Source of the DNA: Gerris lacustris | Lineage: Eukaryota > Arthropoda > Insecta > Hemiptera > Gerridae | DNA: 64,000 nt | NCBI GenBank assembly: GCA_951217055.1 | Contig: OX578284.1 | Coordinates: forward strand, 27,802,187 to 27,866,186 | Direction: 5' to 3' | Shown: positions 60,815-64,000 of the stretch, in pieces | Layout: each line of letters starts with the position of its first letter | Numbering within the stretch: position 1 is the first letter of the stretch | Program-made: the position numbers and the translations under genes | The notes under the pieces: model-generated | The model's input: only the letters and a program-made list of their open reading frames with translations | Told to the model about the DNA's origin: nothing | The model's database searches: none

Positions 60815-61618
60815 ATGATTACAGTTTCAAAAGAAAAAAAAGAAGCCCAATTGGTCCCCAATAACCCAAGCAAGGACGACTCGAGAGAAGAGGCAGAGAA
60901 GCTGCTGCTGGAGACCTTCCAAAACAGGGTGGCTTTAGCCAGGACCCCACCGCAGAGGAAGGATGAGCAGCCAAAGGCAACCCCAAAAGCTGATGAATAT
61001 CCTAGAGAACAGGTGTCAGAGGAGAAACCGGAATCTCCTAGACGGGAAGAACCAGAGAAGGATGGTGAAACCAAGTCTCCAGTTAGAGCACATATGGAGA
61101 AGGAAAGAAGAGAAGAAGAAGAGACTCTCCAGAAGTCCATAGACTTGGTAGAAAGGATTAAAGCTGTCATCTACAGACAGAAAAACATCAGTAACGAGGT
61201 GAAGAACGGGCTTGCTGAACTAGAAGATTACCTCGAGGTCGTGACGCACCTGAGGATGTCCTGGCTCGAGGCGGAGAAAAGCCTGCAAGAAAAAGCTGCC
61301 AGAAAACTTACAGAAGCTCAAGCATGTGCAACTGCTTCAAGAAAGAGGCTGCCAACAAGCCCTGCTGAGGAACAGCAAGAAAAACGGGCTAAAGACGCAG
61401 AAAGCGCAGAGGGCTGGACAGTGAAGCTGTCTAAGAAAGAGAGCCGCTGTATGCGAAATATCGGTGGAGGGACAGAAGATAGTAACCCCAATCTAGTCCC
61501 TAGGGCTATAAATCAAAGAGGAGAAATGAGGGAAGAGGGGAACAATGGACCTCCCTACCCTCAACAACTCAAAAAGCCGAGTTCAATGGAGCAGAGGACC
61601 AAGGAAGAGCCTACCTAA
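60815..61618 (+). pseudogene. R1-clade ORF1 (gag-like), N-terminal part
   Basis: The 267-codon frame is very rich in Glu, Lys and Arg. It has a likely coiled coil around residues 90-150 (RREEEETLQKSIDLVERIK, then GLAELEDYLEVV). A basic stretch follows (SRKRLPTSP, EEQQEKRAKD), then EGWTVKLSKKES, a phrase common in R1/Waldo-type ORF1 proteins. Such proteins bind element RNA. The frame stops at 61616 because of a shift near 61600, and continues in the next frame (see the following entry). The start is the first ATG after a poly-G run and is not certain. Confidence 0.7.
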
Positions 61619-61896
61619 CTAAGATTCGTCCGCAGGCAATCTTAATAAAGCCGGCCGGGGGTAGGACTTATGCGGAGATCTTAGGCCAGATCCGTCAAAA
61701 CGTCAAACCAACGGACTCGGGTACAGATATTGTGTCTGTCCGACGAACCCGCAAAGGTGACGTCCTTCTAGAGCTAGGAGCTAAGGTAGAGGGAAAAGAG
61801 GTTTTTGCCAAGTCTGTGAAAGAAGCCCTCAAAGATTCAGCGGCGGTCCAGGATCTAGAACAGAGACTTAAGAGATCCGGGATCTCGATGAGTTGA
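61606..61896 (+). pseudogene. R1-clade ORF1, middle part (shifted frame)
   Basis: It continues ORF1 in another frame: AYLTKIRPQAILIKPAGG, RTYAEILGQIRQNVKPTD, VSVRRTRKGDVLLELGAK. The TYAEIL...RRTRKGDVLLEL pattern is a hallmark of gag proteins of R1-clade LINEs. It ends at a stop near 61894, just after a second frame change. Confidence 0.8.
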
Positions 61897-62065
61897 CCAC
61901 TGCAGAAGAAGTCAAAGAGGCAATTCTGAGTGAGATTAATGAACAGGCTGGAGAGCTAAAGATTTTCCTCACCAAAACCAATGATAGATCCCAAAAAACG
62001 GTCATCGTGGAGATGAATGCGAAAGGAGCCGAGGCCTTATTAACGAGATCTCGTATCAGAAATTA
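61872..62065 (+). pseudogene. R1-clade ORF1, third part
   Basis: A further frame gives EIRDLDELTTAEEVKEAILS and SQKTVIVEMNAKGAEALLTR, which belongs after the RRTRKGD segment in this family. The CCHC zinc knuckles that should follow are deleted, and the text passes straight into reverse transcriptase. Confidence 0.75.
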
Positions 62066-62566
62066 AAAATGCCTTCAACTCAGCAAGATGGAGTTACCTG
62101 TACAAGTGTACATGGACCTCGCCCGCATGCTTCGAGACTACTTGAGGACACGCGTTCTCCTCTTTGAGACTAGTGACGGACAATTTAGGATGCAGATGAC
62201 GTCGGGGGCCGCCCAGGGGTCTGTCCTGGGACCAGACCTCTAGAATGCCTTCTATGGTGGATTGCTGCTGATCGAAATTCCTGATGAGACCCTTCTAGTA
62301 GGCTACGCAGACGACGTTGCAGTCCTCATTGCTGCGCGTGACATCGAAAGGGCTCAGTGAAAGCTAAACCAGGTTAAGCGAAGGGTGAATAGCTGGATGA
62401 AGGAGCACGGACTATCATTAGCCTTGGCCAAAACCGAAATTGTCGTTCTCACAAAGGAGAGAATCGAGACCATACTGCCTATGCAGGTTAGAGAAGAGAC
62501 AGTGGAAACCAAGTGTTCGGCAAAGTATCTCGGCATTATAATAGATAGAAAGATGTCTTTCAACTA
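62063..62566 (+). pseudogene. R1-clade reverse transcriptase fragment
   Basis: It opens with KNAFNSARWSYL (motif A tail), then ARMLRDYLRTRVLLFETSDG, QMTSGAAQGSVLGP (motif B), LLVGYADDVAVLI (catalytic YADD) and WMKEHGLSLALAKTE. It ends with KYLGIIIDRKMSFN. The order and spacing match R1-clade RT. Stops after GPDL and in ERAQ, plus a frame change near 62090, kill it. The aspartate of motif A and everything before it are missing. Confidence 0.85.
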
Positions 62567-62730
62567 GCATATTATACAATATTATACCGGATTCAGCCCA
62601 AGAAGAAAGGGGGTGTTTTTAGTCGGTAGGACATTATCCTAAGACGGCGAGTCCGACACTCTGTCACACAAGATGTGGGCAACAGGTTAGCGCGTAAATG
62701 CGGTTTCACCTCCCTTGCCCCACAAAAAAA

Positions 62731-62959
62731 GTGGTTTTTATTCGATAATTAATAGTTTATGAAGCTTTCAACCCTAAGCAGTTAGTATCAGCGCATTGAA
62801 GGAAGTGGAAGAAAAATATGATTATTTAAGTGGTGGTTAGTGCAACATAATAAACACGTGAGGTGTATTTATTTATTTTTATTTTTTTTACAAAAGTGTT
62901 TATGTTGGGATTTTATTACAAGTAAATCATACAATTACACATAAATTTTGCTGAAAGAA
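62731..62959. other. AT-rich stretch
   Basis: No features. Confidence 0.5.
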
Positions 62960-63080
62960 TTGATGTTGCGTCCGAAAGGAATTTTAAGGTCGTTGTGACA
63001 AGTGAGATTAGAAGTATGTAATATGGGATTGGTGATTTTTCTTAGGATTTTTTACTCTCTCATATTAGATTTAGATATTT
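62960..63080 (-). mobile_element. Jockey-type element scrap
   Basis: AAGGTCGTTGTGACAAGTGA, GATTAGAAGTATGTAATATG, GGATTGGTGATTTTTCTTAG parallel 57615-57680 of the Jockey element (ATCCTTATGTAGAGTGAGG, GTTAGAAACGTAGAATGGG, GTCTGTGATTTTTCTAAGG). Too short and worn to code. Confidence 0.55.
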
Positions 63081-63097
63081 TAATGCAATTACATGTT

Positions 63098-63506
63098 TTT
63101 GGGTCCCCGGAGCTCAAAATAGGGTTTTTTAAAAATATCTGTGCAGATACGTGGAGCCTTAACTATTTGGCCAATGTTAACGAAATTTGGCATACATGTT
63201 CAGAAAAATCATAAGCCGAGATGAAATCGAGAAATGAATTTTAGCTCCAAATTTGGAAGAGCTTCCCCCCAAAAACTCTGAAAAAATGAAAAATTATTAT
63301 TTCTTATAAACAGTTTCAACGATTTTGATTAAACAATTCTAAATTTAATTAATTGAAACACGAATCTAACGATATAAGCCGTTTTCTGGGGAAACTCTAG
63401 TTTCAGAGATATTGATGCAAATAAAACTGATTTTGTTGAAAATCGAAAACTTAAAATTTCTGGGACCGGATTATATGATAAAGTTAGTCTGAGTTGTCTC
63501 AGATCG
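63098..63506 (+). repeat. H4 dispersed repeat, plus copy
   Basis: TCCCCGGAGCTCAAAATAGG, TCTGTGCAGATACGTGGAGC, GAAATTTGGCATACATGTTC, AGAAAAATCATAAGCCGAG, AACGATATAAGCCGTTTTC and AGTCTGAGTTGTCTCAG follow the family order. The B-box part is missing. Confidence 0.65.
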
Positions 63507-63742
63507 ACTTTTTATTGGAATCTATATGAATTTGAGCGTTTCGTCTAGCTCAGAGCTAAATTCCATTGATCCAAATAGTTCGATTATCATTTAGTGTATA
63601 CTATAATCAATGAATGATATTTATTATTATTGTTATTCAATTTTTAAGTTTTTGGTAGTTTTCATACTACGGAAAGTTAAATTTTAATTTAAATCAAATT
63701 ATAATTATTATTAACTACGGGAAACAGACAGTGAAAAATACA
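63507..63742. other. AT-rich stretch
   Basis: No gene. The last part (GAAACAGACAGTGAAAAATA) recurs beside the SINE piece at 18195. Confidence 0.45.
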
Positions 63743-63816
63743 CTCCTGTGCCGGGATTTGAACCACGGGCCTCTATATTTCCGGTATAGCGCTCTACCAA
63801 CTAAGCTACGCAGGAG
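63743..63816 (-). tRNA. tRNA-like sequence (pseudogene or SINE head)
   Basis: On the minus strand CTCCTGC at the 5' end faces ACAGGAG at the 3' end (6 of 7 pairs). An A-box, TAGCTTAGTTGG, and a B-box, GGTTCAAATCC, are present. An anticodon stem CTATA/TATAG encloses CCGGAAA. Position 33 is C where U is expected, and the T stem has mismatches, so a working tRNA is unlikely. With GGA at 34-36 it would read serine codons, but the body is not of the long-variable-arm serine type. The flank recurs near 18195, which supports a tRNA-derived SINE. Confidence 0.55.
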
Positions 63817-64000
63817 AATGATTTTCTCTGACATTAATGATACCTTGTCCCGAATTTAAGCTTTCAATTTTCCACAAATCTGAGAAGTCAACATTAATGA
63901 CATAGAACTAGACCGAGACCGAGAAATAACGCTTATAATTATAAAGTACCCAATTAGTACCTGTACTTAGTGAGCACCATGAGTCCCATGGTGCAAATCC

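Larger units (their letters stand above)
60690..62730 (+). mobile_element. R1-clade non-LTR retrotransposon, internally deleted
   Basis: A gag-like ORF1 (60815-62065, broken by frameshifts) is joined directly to the middle of a reverse transcriptase (62063-62566). The rest of gag, the apurinic endonuclease and the first RT motifs are missing between them. The stretch is visibly GC-richer than its surroundings. The tail to about 62730 is taken as 3' UTR. R1-clade elements integrate by target-primed reverse transcription; the site here is not rDNA. Outer limits are approximate. Confidence 0.8.

Overview
This is AT-rich eukaryotic DNA, almost entirely non-coding. It is built from old transposable elements, long (TA)n tracts and scattered short repeats. 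The mix is Penelope-like retroelements with GIY-YIG endonucleases, Jockey- and R1-clade non-LTR retrotransposons, piggyBac, hAT-like and TA-inserting elements, and tRNA-derived short repeats. Together with one furin-type exon, it points to an arthropod with a large, repeat-filled genome. A copepod such as a sea louse is my best guess, by inference only; nothing here fixes the species. There are no bacterial operons, CRISPR arrays or rRNA genes.

Only one host protein-coding segment is convincing: a 135-base minus-strand exon at 51922-52056. It carries the catalytic-aspartate block of a furin-like proprotein convertase and has good splice sites at both ends. I found no second exon of that gene, so its introns must be long and full of repeats. 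A few open frames in locally GC-richer patches (8150-8290, 28430-28640, 29014-29256, 46579-47278, 55928-56152) are recorded as unproven.

Layout: 0-9 kb holds hairpin-ended dispersed repeats, a foldback and perfect palindrome at 5.0-5.5 kb, two (TA)n tracts and a TA-flanked inverted-repeat element at 6.1-7.1 kb. 8.9-11.0 kb is an internally deleted piggyBac element (TTAA at both ends, transposase head and tail remnants) with a second element nested inside it. 11-20 kb holds two copies of a GAAGCGAGCG-ended repeat, Penelope terminal pieces, very long (TA)n tracts, tandem duplications and a MITE. 24.5-27.3 kb is a Penelope-like element with about 700-base inverted terminal repeats and its endonuclease. 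29-38 kb has a SINE pair, a hAT-like element (32.0-33.2 kb) and more dispersed repeats. 43-46 kb is a Penelope terminal pair followed by a long-inverted-repeat element interrupted by a tandem-core element. 48.6-49.0 kb is a MITE flanked by TAA. 52-56 kb is the furin exon and its repeat-filled flank, with a decayed Penelope element bearing a hammerhead-like motif. 57.4-58.4 kb is a truncated Jockey element. 60.7-62.7 kb is an internally deleted R1-clade element. 63-64 kb has dispersed repeats and a tRNA-like sequence.

For reference in the entries I call four recurrent families H1 to H4. H1 has GGGTTTCG or GGGTTTTG inverted ends, a short simple repeat, tandem cores of about 290 bases and a 3' hairpin. 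H2 is ended by GAAGCGAGCG. H3 has a CTTCCGAGCTTAC head hairpin. H4 has a GAGAAAGTTTGTCTGAG end and contains a tRNA B-box. The family names are mine and rest on similarity seen by eye within this window. Element boundaries marked approximate were not computed.
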